From the NCBI GenBank assembly GCA_021234155.1, contig JAJEKV010000041.1:10811018-10875017 (forward strand): 64,000 nt of DNA, in the 5' to 3' direction. The notes under the pieces were generated by a model, which was not told the origin of the DNA, ran no database searches, and was given only the letters and a program-made list of their open reading frames with translations. This DNA comes from Isoetes taiwanensis (Eukaryota; Streptophyta; Lycopodiopsida; Isoetales; Isoetaceae). Shown here piece by piece: positions 32,441-43,140 of the stretch (positions are counted from its first letter, which is position 1; each line of letters opens with the position of its first letter). A program made the position numbers and the translations under genes.

Positions 32441-32764
32441 TTAATTCAGAGAGCCTTCAATATCAAAATTACTCATAAGAGTGAAAAGCTCAATTATGTC
32501 TTCTCTTTCCTTCAAAAGATCTCTAAAATATGAATACAAAGTATGTGCAGGCAAAAGAAAGAGTTCACCAAGTGTTAAGGCTATAATGCCATAACGAGCC
32601 CTTACCTGTTCATATGCTACACACTTCAAGAGTGCGTGTTCTTCATCTTCAATAGCTGGTTCTAAGCAACTTGGACAAAACCGCTCATTATGAGGTGTTT
32701 CATCCCACCTACCAGTCTCAATTCGCAAGTTATGAGATGACAATCTCATTTGCAAAATAAGCAT
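32441..32764 (-). pseudogene. LINE A ORF2 C-terminal domain with Cys/His motif
   Basis: The frame after the RT ORF carries RLSSHNLRIETGRW, then FCPSCLEPAIEDEEHALLKC, a CxxC...H...C zinc-finger-like motif common at LINE ORF2 C-termini. It ends at a stop about 70 nt before the (TAA)n tail. It is out of frame with the RT ORF by a small indel near 32750; the two overlap by 19 nt. Confidence 0.7.
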
Positions 32765-34990
32765 GCGTTTCTTCCTGCTGATACATGAGAGTAGATAAGG
32801 CTGCTCTTTATACTCTGCCAGATATTTAGATTAGCCAAATAAAACTTTTTTTTCACATCCTTATCATCCTCTACTTGCCAAAGCTTATGAATTGCCCGTG
32901 CAGCCACATAATCATGTATCTCTTCAAATTTCCGGGATAGCGGCCAATTGTCATCATCAAGCCATTTCCTTGCCCATCTCTTAACATCAGCATACCAGCC
33001 TTTTGTGCTATGCACAAGGGCTTGGTAAGGTAACCGTTCAATGTCCATATCTAGAACCCTGTTAACAAATGAAATGGTTCTGCACAATGCCTCTACTTCA
33101 AGAGGTAGTAGAACTGTTTCAGCCAACATCATGCAATAAGGAGTTTGCACCTTGACTCCCAATTCACCAATCAAGAATCTTTTTTGTATCTTCTCTATAT
33201 CGCTCCACCCCTTTAAAGACAAACCTGGCCCCCAAACCGGGCTTCCATAAAGAATTACTGTTTTAACTTGTATCCCAAAAAAGAGCTTCTTTAGTCGCCA
33301 ATGTTCAAAGTTGTTAATTTTACAATGATTCATCATACTGTAAAATGCTCTGAGACCACCTGATGCACGTTTCTGGGCTGCCAATGTCCACTTATAGTTA
33401 TTTGACACTTCGATTCCTAAATATTTGTAATTCGTAACCTGTTCAAGCGGAACACCACCTATGTAAAAAATTGTGGTACCCCGACCTCCTAGTATCGTTA
33501 TCTTTGATTTATCAGGATTTACCCTCATGCTTTTTTCTTCACAAAAGCCACATAATACATCTAAATGACGTTGCAGTCCAGCTGGATTCTTTGAGATTAA
33601 TACAATATCATCAGCAAAAAGCAGAAGCTGCAAAGCGTATCTTCCCAAATGGACTCCCAGCCCTCCGAGTCTCATCATCCAATTTTCTAGTTCATCTATG
33701 AACAACCCAAAAAGAGTTGGCGAACAGGGACAACCTTGTTTTACCCCAATCGTATTCTGCACCTTTTCTGGCCCTGTAAATGGGAAAGATAGTTCTACTA
33801 ACACCCTATCATATAAGCACGCAACTGCATGACGAAGTTCCTCTGGAACTTGTAGCATTTCCAATCTGCATGCAAGATCCTTCCTCTTAACTGTATCAAA
33901 AGCCTTAGTGAGATCTATAAAGGCAAGATATCTTTTGTTACCAGCACCCTTTGCACTTTCAGACAATACGCGCAGTGTAACCAGATGGTCCAAGGTGGAG
34001 TGGTCAGTTCTAAAACCTGCTTGACTAAAGGCCCGAGTATCATTTTCATCTGCCCATAGAGACAGTTTCCATTCTAGCATAGTTGCAAATAATTTAGCGA
34101 ATACATTGCTTACCAAAATGGTCCGATAATTCCGCACATCATCTCTGCTACCAGCTTTATGAATAGGCACAATCCTATTTAAGCACCATATATCAGGAAA
34201 TCCATTTTGTAAGGCATCGTTACATAGGTCAGCAAGAATTTCATGTAACTTGGATCCTCCCCATTTTAGAAGCTCAATTGTCAACCCATTTGAATCACAT
34301 GCTCGGCCATTTGCCATGTTTCTAAGCGCATCAGAAACATCTGTGCGTGTAAAAAGCAATGATGTCTCACCACTACGTGTAAAGCCCTCTACATGAATAG
34401 TCTGATATAAGGCCTTTACCAGATTAAAGAGATCATCTCTTTGTATATTACCCATGCCCGTATGTTTTTTGCATCTGTTGAAAAACTTTTTTGGGTATAT
34501 CTCCTGTTCATTCATGACCGTCTCTTGATGCTGACGTAACCATTCTCTTTTCTTTCTTTTTACTATATTCTTATAATGTTTCAGATCTTGTATCCCTTTA
34601 CTCTGTTTAAATGTCCTCTTTGCATCAAAGCATTCTCTATCAAACCATTTACTATCTCTTTTCCTTTTTCCCTGTGGATTGGTATATCCAAAAACAGAGG
34701 ATGCAACATCCTGTATCAAATGCTGAATCTGCATATTTCTTTCTTGGCTGCCATCCCATTTTATGTTTTCCAGTTTTTGCGTCAATCTATCTTCATACTC
34801 GGATGCTAATTTATAGCTCACCCTTAATTTCGGTTGTGGCAGCACTGGTGGCGTATTTCTATTACATTTTATATCCAAGCAAATGTGCAAGGGTGCATGG
34901 TCTGAGTCTGGAATCCTGTCCATCACACTAAATCCTGATATGAGATGTATATTGCCTGGTTCACCAATTAACAAATCAACGGTGCTACAA
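32746..34990 (-). CDS. LINE A ORF2: reverse transcriptase with end of endonuclease
   Basis: A 742-codon uninterrupted frame. Its first 30 residues finish the APE endonuclease (RIPDSDHAPLHICL, the SDH catalytic motif). A basic linker follows (KRKRDSKWFDRECFDAKR). RT blocks in order are VPIHKAGSRDDVRNYR (about residue 270), AGFRTDHSTLDHLVTL, AFIDLTKAFDTVKRKDL (about 357), TIGVKQGCPCSPTLFGLFID (about 413), LLLFADDIVLIS (about 453, catalytic DD present) and YKYLGIEV (about 516). The thumb and long C-terminal region end at AGRNACLFCK. In life this enzyme nicks DNA and copies element RNA at the nick. Its own start is lost: the first codon is TTG and the endonuclease continues upstream in another frame. 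Confidence 0.9.
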
Positions 34991-35695
34991 CCATTGGGCT
35001 GAAAACATGTAAGTTCCAGAGCCAGGATATCTCTGAAGGCCGTTATAAATTATCATATTAAATGATTCGCATAATGCAAGAACATGCCTTCCCATCTTAT
35101 TGTGCATGCAGTCTACGGACGTTCTTGGCCAAGCATCATGTTTCGCAGTTAACTCATTTAACCACAAGTCATTGCCTTCTCCTGACAGCAACGTGGCTTG
35201 CATGTTACTGATTCTGCCATTTAAGTCACCCGTTATGAAAACCGGTCCTTTTTGCTGATATTTCAAAACATCAGAGGCTAAGTGAAGAAAGGGATCATCA
35301 GCACTCAAACCTTTTTTTGAATAGACAGCAGCAGGTTGTGGATCTAGTGGCGCGAAATAAGCAACTGCAAGGTATATATCTGCCTTGCTTGTGTGAATTT
35401 TCAGCCAAGCATACTGCGCATATTCATCTTTCTTCTCCATTGTGACAGATTTTACAATGCTTTTCTTTGCATAGCAAGCTATCCCGCCCCATCCCCTTCT
35501 GCTGTTTCCAATAGGATTCCAAACTGAATCAATAATATCAAATCCAGGGATTGCCAATAACCTGCTGGTCTCTGATTCCCATGTCTCTAAGAAAGCTAGT
35601 ATATCATAATTTTAAAACAGAGCATCATTGCTAATGATGGTATTCTCATTTAACCCATGGACATTCCAAATTAGAAGCTTGGAGGCATCGTTTCC
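34985..35695 (-). pseudogene. LINE A ORF2: APE-type endonuclease
   Basis: Starts with ASKLLIWNVHGLNEN (35690-35640), the N of the first catalytic block of APE endonucleases. After a TAA (35612-35614) it continues YDILAFLETWE (catalytic Glu block), then WNPIGNSRRGWGGIACYAKK, VFITGDLNGRIS (GDxN block) and GSGTYMF. A one-base indel in the T run near 35005 shifts into the RT frame (QPNGCSTVDLLIG). All catalytic blocks are present but the frame has one stop and one shift. Confidence 0.85.
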
Positions 35696-35698
35696 CTA

Positions 35699-36472
35699 TG
35701 CCCGGTTACGCACGACCAATCTGTTATTAACAATATATGCATTTTTTCCCTCATCTTTCAATTTGCTAACTTCATCTAAGAGCTGTCTGCGTTCTTTTTG
35801 CTGCTGCAGCGTTAAATCATCATTTAACCATAGTTTTTGCCCTTTAAGATGACCTCTGTGTTGCATTACCCTTGTTCGTGCTTCAATTGATCCAAATTTC
35901 AGCAATATCGGTCTATTTCTGCCCCTCTATCTTTTTTGCCAAGTCTCCCGCAATACAAAACTCTGGATCTACCAAATGCATGCATTCTTTAAAAACATAT
36001 CAACGATGATCGTTTATGTTCTCACCTTCTTCTTCCTTTAGACCAGCAATAAGAATGTTCTTAAACCCTTGCGGTCCTCTCCTCTTGCTTTCGATAGCCT
36101 CTCACCCCTTGTGCAAATAGGGGCGTAACCTTATTCTCTAAGTTTGAAGTGATACATGCTATTATATGTTCATGGTTTTCGTGTTCAGCTTGATTGAGAG
36201 GAATCTTCATCCGTGTCTCCTTTACTTCATCCAATCCACGATTGCACTTCTTTTATCTTTTTTTTGATCATCGTAATTCATCCTTCCTTTGTCTTTACCT
36301 CCCCACGAACATTTTTTTGATCTCTTCTCTTGCGACTTTCAATTCATCATGTCTGTTTCATATCATCTCTTGTTGCCTTCAATTCAGCCGTGAGAGTCCG
36401 AATCAGGTGAATCAGATCTTCTTCCTCCTCCAACGGTTCTGCTCCCTTACGGGATGCCCTTTTGCGGGACAT
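35699..36472 (-). pseudogene. LINE A ORF1 relic (coiled coil and RRM-like tail)
   Basis: An ATG at 36470-36472 opens MSRKRASRKGAEPLEEEEDL, then LIRTLTAELKATRDDMKQ, a coiled-coil-like start, and stops. Later frames are shifted repeatedly. The C-terminal part (35699-35905) reads LKGQKLWLNDDLTLQQQKER, RQLLDEVSKLKDEGKNAYIV, RLVVRNRA, as in the RNA-binding ORF1 tails of LINEs. It ends at a TAG (35696-35698) that lies in the same frame as the endonuclease ORF. Confidence 0.7.
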
Positions 36473-36709
36473 CGTTCAGGTTCAGGTGAAAAAAACAGTC
36501 CGGCCTATTTCCAGGTAGCCGCCAAACTAAGCGCCAAACTCAAACTAAAGTGGGAGTATATATTATGGCATATTGGTAAGGTCGTGGGGCTCGTAGATGA
36601 ATTGGCCTCCACAAAGCTTGATTCTTGATGCCTCGTCTTGACAAGAAGTGAAATGCGAGAAGAATGAACTGCGGGGCAAAGCCTTATCAGATGCCACATT
36701 CCAATATGG

Positions 36710-37300
36710 TAGCTTTTCCCTGATTTAAGAGATAATATCCACAATTTTATCTAAAACACAATGAAAAAGCAAGATAGAAAATGGATAATCATTTCATTTC
36801 TACCTTATAACAGAATATGTGCTGGAAAAATATCTCCAGAGCCTTTATTTCTTTCAAGGATCCATCTTCTCAGAGGCATGCACAGAGATCCAAATCGGAT
36901 TATTTATGCTCCACGGAGAATAATAGCAGTAAAATCGGCGATTCTAGCCAAAATACAGACCCTACAATGGTTGCAATCGGTCATCCGGATCCGTTATTGC
37001 ATTTCCCTAATTTAGAGAGATAATATACATGATACTGTTTAAAACATAATTAAAAAAAGCAAGATAGATAAAGAACGTTAGTTCTATTTCTACCTTAAAA
37101 TGGATTGATGAGAATAGGAACGAGAAATTATCTCGGGGCTATGAATCCTTTCTCTACTTCGGCTTCACCACGGCATGCACAGCAATCCAAATATGGTCAT
37201 AAATGCTCAAGGAAGAGCATTACAAGCAAAATCGGCCATTTTTTACTCAGTCCAGCCCATCCAGCTTCCGGATTCTCCATTGACCGTCATCTGTTAAAAG
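36710..37300. repeat. imperfect tandem duplication of about 320 bp
   Basis: Block 36710-37025 and block 37026-37300 share AGCAAGATAGA, ATTTCTACCTTA, GGCATGCACAG(A/C)(G/A)ATCC, ATTTATGCTCCACGGA versus ATAAATGCTCAAGGAA and AAAATCGGC. No ORF is conserved between copies, suggesting non-coding DNA. Confidence 0.6.
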
Positions 37301-37899
37301 CCCATCCATATATATTTTTTTAACTTAAACGTTCGATTCCATTTCCAGCCTTTTTAGAAAATAACAATTTATTCTTTTATAATTCGATTTCATAGAATCC
37401 TACTTCTATGCACTTTGCCAATTAAAATAATCCAATGGATTTTTCTAAGGGAAAATCTTGCACATTTGGATAAGAGTAAAATCACCGAATTTTTACCTAT
37501 TAAATTGGCACGTGCCCTCAATCAATTAACGTCTATAATCCTTACTGCATCAAACACCTTCCGGCTAGAAGAGCCAGAGCAAGCAAAAATAGCAACATAC
37601 AATTCGGCACCCTGTAATTGCTTCGTACACCAGCATAGGCATGAGCAATGCAATTACTTTAACTTTCACATGTCTAGAACTGGCATTGTTTCGACTTAAC
37701 AATATTCGGTGGAGAGAAATGTTCGCGGCGGCCTTGGCCGCCGCGATAAATTTCTTGTATCAATAAATATTGTTCCATTCAAAGCCATCCCCCGAGCACC
37801 ATATCAATTCCTTCCCTTCTCAAGACTGATCATCCTCGATCATCTGTCGTTTTCATCCCTTCTCAAAGATTAATCATATTTGACTATCTATCTTGAGAA
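37301..37899. other. no gene; ends in minisatellite-like DNA
   Basis: AT-rich. At 37805-37899 there are CTTCTCAA...ATCTATCTTGAGAAG-like units related to the minisatellite at 41134-41300, so the L1 inserted into this tandem repeat. Confidence 0.4.
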
Positions 37900-38228
37900 G
37901 TAACAACTTTTTTTTTTTTTTGAAGGATGAAACTAAGTAATATTAATATAGAGTAAGTACAAGAAGAGCGATACTAGGGTACCCCTGCCCAAACATGAGC
38001 GAGCACCCACACATCACATATACCTACCTATGACTCAAGGGATAAATCTGCCAATGCTATCAACAATGAAAAGGGTCCTTTCCTAGACCGCTGCCTTAAA
38101 CTGCTCCTTCCGAGGAGACGCCAGGTAAGAGAGATATAATTTGTACCTTAACTGCGGGATCAAATCCCGGGGCTGCACCTCCTCATTCCTGAAGACCTTC
38201 ATGCGCCGACGCTTCCAAATGAGCCACA

Positions 38229-38570
38229 CTAACCACGCCTTACACAAATGGAGAAGGCCAGACTCTGAGGGTGGGACCACCCACGAGGATACACCCCTAA
38301 CAGAACCTGTTGACTATGAAGCGAGGTGTGAAAGAGGCGCTGGACCCATTGCCATGCCGGTTGAATGTCCACGCAGTTGCAATGCTCTAGGGTCTCCGCA
38401 TAGGCACCACACATTGGACACCTGTCGCTGATCCGCGGATTGATCCTGTGCACCCATGTGTTCACCCTCAGGGACCAGTGCACTATCTGCCATAGTAGCA
38501 CCCGAATCTTGGAGGGCGAGATTGGGTTCCGCACCCACCTCCAAATGCTGCCCCAGCCATCTCGGCACAC
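38229..38570 (-). pseudogene. L1 C-terminal zf-RVT domain
   Basis: WGSIWRWVRNPISPSKIRVL, LWQIVHWSLRVNTWVHRI, RISDRCPMCGAYAETLEHC: the zf-RVT module near the C-terminus of plant L1 ORF2, with its CPxC...EHC cysteines. An arginine-rich frame extends to about 38083. Confidence 0.8.
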
Positions 38571-39062
38571 GGAGACACCAGGCCCGTCAGGGGAGGCAAC
38601 TCATCTGAATAGCCAAAGCTCATAGCAAGACTTCCGCGAAATTGAGGGTCAACTTTTGGATGACAACTCCACCATACGATGCTGCGGGGATTCAGCGATA
38701 GAGCATTAGCCACCCGTGCCCAAATAAGCGCAGTCCGTTCACGAAGTCGGAACTTGTGGCGAAAAAGCTGCCGGGGTGCAAAATGCCCGTCAATATACCA
38801 ATCCCCCTTTGCGGAACCCCACCTTTGTGTGCCCATCTGCGGCTGGACACGGGGATCGGCGGATGCGGCCAGCACGAGGTGCGGCACCAGGGGCGGCGGG
38901 ATCCACCATGGCGTCGTCCTAACCCAATACTACCGGCGTCAATGGCAAGCGTGAGCGGACCTGCTCCCGGTAGCGCAAAGAGCCCCTTCCGGGGGGAAGA
39001 GGCGTTAACATATGGCACGATATCTGCAAATAACGCCCATGGAAGCCGCCTTTACGGGCGGC

Positions 39063-39640
39063 TTACGGAAAACAATCAGTGAAAGCGGCCCGATGAAGCA
39101 AGACCATGCCCGGGGAATCAAGCGCATTCTCTAGGATCGCGAACACGAACTTGGACAACAAAACCTTGCCATGGAGCGAGAGGTCCAAGAAACCGAAGTC
39201 CCCAGCGGCTTTGGGGGGGCACACATTTCCGCTAAGCCACCTTGACAACCGCCCCTTCCTCATTGCCACCCCATACAAAGTTACGAACCATAGAGGAAAT
39301 TTCCCGAACCTTACTCTCTGGCGCCAGGATAATGGATGCCATATAAATATGCGTGGAGCACAAAACGGACTTAACCCGTGACCCTACCAGCCATGGAAAG
39401 CTTCCCCCTTTCCACCGGTTAAGGTGCCGACCACGGCCCACGGAATGTCCTCCCAAATGCACCTTGCGCCCGAAATGTCGATGCGAGCGGGATCCCCAAA
39501 AGCTTAGAGCATGTGCCACTGCGGTGCGTCCGCCAAGGAAATTGGGACCGCGATCCGCGGGCATGGGATGCGCCGCACCGACCATAACGCCCGAGCACTT
39601 TGACCAATTCATAAGACAACCGAGGCAAGAGAGAATGCAT
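39063..39640 (-). pseudogene. L1 RT thumb / connector region
   Basis: Reading the minus strand: HLNRWKGGSFPW, then SRVKSVLCSTHIYMASIILA, VREISSMVRNFVWGGNEE, then (39063-39278) KAAGDFGFLDLSLHGKVLLS. These match the plant L1 series LxxWKGRxLSWAGRxxLVKSVL, IxKIxxIxRxFLWGG and GGLGFxxLxxxNxALL. The RT catalytic FADD block, expected at 39650-40000, is scrambled by frame changes. Confidence 0.75.
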
Positions 39641-40008
39641 CCGGCAACTCTTTGGTGTTTAACTGATTCCTTTCATCGGCTGTAGAGCGGGGAAAGAGTC
39701 ATCGGTCTTGACTCCCAATCTGCTTTGTGACCCATCTGCCATCCTCAACCCCTCCACAACACACCTCCACGGTAGAGATCAAGAAGCTGCGAGAGGGCCT
39801 GCGCCACAATGGTAAAATGGGAAGGGAGCCAGCGGGCATCCACTGGCAAACTCCGTCCCCACACTAAAGACCCGGCGATGACTCACCATGACATGGGGCG
39901 GTGGCCCCGGCGGCGTTAGGAAACGGCATCACATCGTAAAGCTCTCCCCACACCCAAAGGCGAGCATCGTCCTCTTCAAAAAAGTCCCACGAACACTATC
40001 ATGAGGCC

Positions 40009-40530
40009 TTACAAAAATCCAGACTTCAAGTACACTATCCGGTGACCTGTTCTACGTGCCCAGTGAATGCCCTCGAATGCCGCCGCAACATTATTGAGAA
40101 TATGCCTGCCCGGAATGAAGCCAGACTGCATGGGACAAATAGCCTCCTTCAAGACCACTTGCAATCTAAGCGAGAGGGCCTTCGCGATAATCTTGTATAC
40201 AGCCGAAAGAAGCGTGATCGAATGCCAATCCGAGATGGCAGGGGGCTCCTTCACCTTCGGTATCAAGGAGATGCAGCCAGTGTTGAGTCTATAATCCAAT
40301 GCCTCAGCTTGAAGCAGATCTTGATAAGTCTGCAGCACTGACTCCCCCACCCAATCCCAATATTCCTGGAAGAACTCTACCGGAATGCCGTCCAGTCCCG
40401 GGCACTTATGAGGAGCCAGGGCACGGCAAGCCTCCTCGAGCTCCTGCCTTGTAAACGGATGCTGTAATACCTGCCTTCTATCCGCCGGCACATTGCAAGA
40501 CACCTTGTTGAGCACAACCTCCTCCATCAC
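40009..40530 (-). pseudogene. L1 reverse transcriptase, N-terminal blocks
   Basis: LAPHKCPGLDGIPVEFFQEY, LNTGCISLIPKVKEPPAISD, W then LLSAVYKIIAKALSLRL and QSGFIPGRHILNN are the first RT blocks of plant L1 ORF2. The motif DWRPI is changed to DWHSI. The frame breaks near 40009, before the catalytic Asp pair. Confidence 0.85.
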
Positions 40531-40554
40531 GTCAGAGAAGGAATATCTCTTCTC

Positions 40555-41059
40555 CTAAAAGAACTGAGAGAAATGCCAGAAAGTAGCCTGTTTAATATCG
40601 TTCGGCGAATGCAGAATACGGCCATCGGGCAATGCCAAGGACGACATCGAGGCCGCATACTTCTTCTGATGCGCAGCCCTGAAGAACATTCGGGAATTGG
40701 TGTCCCCTTCCCGTAGCCAAGTGATTCCTGCCTTTACCCTCGCCTGCGCAGCCTTCTTGGATTCGTCCGCTGCAATGTAGCGCAGTATCTCCTTCTCCCG
40801 CACCCCATCAGACGGCTGGGACCTGAGGGCTTCCAATTCGCGATACCATGCCTCTAACTCCTCCCGCTCTTGGCGTGCCCTCCGACTTCCCCATGACTTG
40901 GCAAAAGCCTTGACCTCAGCCAGGGCCTTCACCATCCCCGACATCCCAAAGCTATCACGAAAGGTGCGGAACCAGATCTGCTGGCAACCCCAAGAGAAAT
41001 CAGCATCCTTGAGGTAGGCGGTGTTCAGCTTGAAGACTGTGCGCGCGGACAAAATGTTC
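40555..41059 (-). pseudogene. L1 ORF2 region upstream of RT
   Basis: ARTVFKLNTAYLKDADFSWG, then EREELEAWYRELEALRS and VKAGITWLREGDTNSRMFF, the conserved W..EGD.NT.FFH block between endonuclease and RT in plant L1s. The frame appears to run on to 41181, but 41060 and beyond is flanking DNA beyond the target duplication, not L1. A stop at 40555 separates it from the RT frame. Confidence 0.8.
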
Positions 41060-41133
41060 GTAACAACTTTTTCCCAAAGCCAGTCAACTGACTGTCTGTT
41101 TTCTAAGGTTTTTTTTTTTTTTTTTAATTCCGA

Positions 41134-41300
41134 TCCAAGGCTGGTAATCTTATCATCTATCTTTGCGAAGTTCCTCGCCATGGCTAGTAATCTTACTATC
41201 TATCCTTGCAAGATTCCTCCCCAAGATTGGTATACCATCTATCCTTGAGAGCTTATAATATATCCCCTCTCCAAGGCTAGTAATTCTACCATCAAAACCA
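41134..41300. repeat. about 43-bp minisatellite
   Basis: Units CCAAGGCTGGTAATCTTATC, ATCTATC(C/T)TTGC, (A/G)A(G/A)(T/A)TTCCTC recur at 41134, 41177, 41220 and 41270 with drift. Related units flank the other side of the L1 (37805-37899). Confidence 0.65.
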
Positions 41301-41440
41301 TTAATGTTACAGGAACTCCTTTTAATGATAAGATCAAGCAAGAAGCTAGATAAAATACTACAAAGTAAGACCAAACTCATCATCAAACATAGAAAGAAGC
41401 AGATCTAGTTGTGTAGTCAGCTTAGACCCCAATGCACCTT
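41301..41440 (-). repeat. LTR-like repeat, copy 2
   Basis: About 135 bp matching 28470-28590 (CTCCTTTTAATGATAAGA, ATACTACAAAGTAAGACC, AAACTCATCATCA, GAAGCAGATCTAGTTGTG). The copy lacks the TATA portion. Confidence 0.7.
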
Positions 41441-41897
41441 CATTGTGAAGCATTCAATGGTGGAAAACATTCGAGATGGACTTCAGGATGTAAAGCATGC
41501 AAACAGTCATGACAAACTGACAGCTAAACATTCCTCATTATCAATGATAGTTGGAGAGAATGGTAATCTTAAGCACAAAGGCCTCCAAGATACTTCAAGT
41601 ACGAGCCACTAATATGACCAAGGCTGTTTAAGGAGGAAAAGAATGGCCCGTAGTAGAGCAAATATATGGGCATTGGCTGGAAGACAATCTAGATCAGACA
41701 ATCTTGATGAATCAACTAAAAAGTTAGTTCATGACTTTTGGCTTCACAACACAAAGGTCTCTCCGAAGTACAGAGATGTGAGAAAGAAGAAGATTCTTCC
41801 AATCCAATTCTTAGACATACCTCAGGTTAGAATCATCAATTTTTTAGTAGATATCTGGGAAGTAAGAATGTACATTTCCATTCAAATTATCTATTGA
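41441..41897 (+). pseudogene. possible DNA-transposon ORF fragment
   Basis: Frames 41409-41612 and 41643-41897 read RDGLQDVKHANSHDKLTAKH and SDNLDESTKKLVHDFWLHNT then KVSPKYRDVRKKKI. The pattern (hydrophobic)xxFWxxNTxVSPxxxDVxRxKI recalls an N-terminal segment seen in some transposon-borne ORFs, but I cannot name the family. Intron-like sequence follows. Confidence 0.25.
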
Positions 41898-42541
41898 AAT
41901 TCCTATCCTCTATGTACACTCACCTAATGTTTAATCTTTTTAGTAAAAATGTTTAGGTAATGCATTATACTGCTTAATTATAGATAATCTTATATGTATG
42001 TTTTTTAGGTTTTTACTCTCTTCTAGAACAGCTCCTATTTGATGTCAATGTGTAGGAGTGTTTATTCCATACTCAAGCATAAAATGTATATAATTACATT
42101 CCTTAGTATAAGGATAAAATGTATTCTTACACAATATGAAAGTTTTAGTATGTACTTAAAGAACATCTAATTCTGAAGTTTACTCTGGACTGAGGTAATT
42201 GTGTGATGCAGACATGTTCTCACCTATACATTTTGACTACTAACATGTACCTTTTGTACAGAACTATGTAGATTTTTTGACACATATATGTACCTAAGAA
42301 TTGATGTGGTTCTTTTTTAATGGTAGAAATGTACCTTCAATGTATCAAAGGCCAAGGGATAGGTGTTAGAACTGTAGAATCTTCAATCCTTTCTAATGAG
42401 AATCAACCACATTATATGTGCATTGTTTATATAGATATTTGAAAATTGAAGCAATAACCTTTAAAGAAATCTTTAGGCCATTAAAACATTATTGAGATGT
42501 TACTGTAGCAATGGTATTGAGGTAATTTTGATTCACACAAT
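41898..42541. other. AT-rich intergenic DNA
   Basis: No gene or repeat recognised. Confidence 0.3.
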
Positions 42542-42559
42542 CACAAGGCACCCAAAAAT

Positions 42560-43140
42560 TTAACCGCTATAATAAGCCACTGAAAAACCACTATAAATGT
42601 GGTTTTTTACGTTAAAAATTCTATTCTTAGTAATAACCACATAGCTTAGTGGTTTTCATAACTAGTACGTGGTTATTCATGTTGATATTGTGTTACAACG
42701 TGGTATATTAAAGTCGATATTAGTCTATTACATGGTTTCTAACATCAATGGTGACTATTTTTATTGGTTTTCTAACATAGCATGACTTATTAAATCAACA
42801 AAAATTTGTAGCACGGTTTTTCAACAACACTTTAAATATGGCAATGGTTGTTTATGCTGGTTTTCTATTCTCACATGCCTTAGAGAAGTTGAAGTGGTTT
42901 ATAGCATGGGTTTTTATACCAATTTAAATGCCATGGTGGTTATTCATGCTAGTTTACTATCTTAATAATTAGGTTATAAAATGGTTGTGGTTTGCAGAAT
43001 GGTTTTGGATACCGAGTTGATTGTCATGGTCACTATTCATAGGTATCACCTAGCTATCCTTCTTATATTGATTAGCAGAGGTTTCTAATATGGTTTTCAA
43101 ATTCTCAATACCAAGTTAATATCCACGTCCAGTATATATT
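42560..43140. repeat. left subterminal GTGGTTTT/TGGTTTTC motif region
   Basis: GGTTTT-containing motifs (GTGGTTTTCAT, TGGTTTTTCAAC, GCTGGTTTTCTAT) occur every 30-60 bp, mostly in plus orientation, the mirror of the right end. Confidence 0.5.

Larger units (their letters stand above)
32328..36480 (-). mobile_element. non-LTR retrotransposon (LINE A), jockey/I-like, with (TAA)n tail
   Basis: About 4.15 kb, read from high to low coordinates: ORF1 relic (36472-35699), APE endonuclease (35695-34985), RT (to 32746), C-terminal zinc-finger-like domain (32764-32441), about 70 nt of 3' untranslated sequence and a microsatellite tail. It lacks the poly(A) tail of plant L1s. RT motifs (GVKQGCPCSPTLFGLF, LLLFADDIVLIS, YKYLGIEV) fit the jockey/I/CR1 side of LINE diversity better than L1. 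No target duplication was found, so ends are approximate. Confidence 0.8.
37908..41059 (-). mobile_element. 5'-truncated L1 LINE (LINE C) with poly(A) and target duplication
   Basis: The coding strand is minus. Its poly(A) tail is the run of 14 T at 37908-37921. GTAACAAC plus T residues stands on both sides (37900-37907 and 41060-41067; with T up to 41072), a target duplication of 8-13 bp. The element starts at 41059 inside the RT upstream region, so it is 5'-truncated (no endonuclease). The coding sequence is degraded: RT blocks in 40009-40530, a scrambled middle, then thumb and zinc-knuckle parts. Confidence 0.85.

Noticed and set aside
40555-41181. A continuous 208-codon frame as a single L1 protein piece
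   Set aside because: The part beyond 41060 lies outside the L1 target duplication and is minisatellite flank read by chance.
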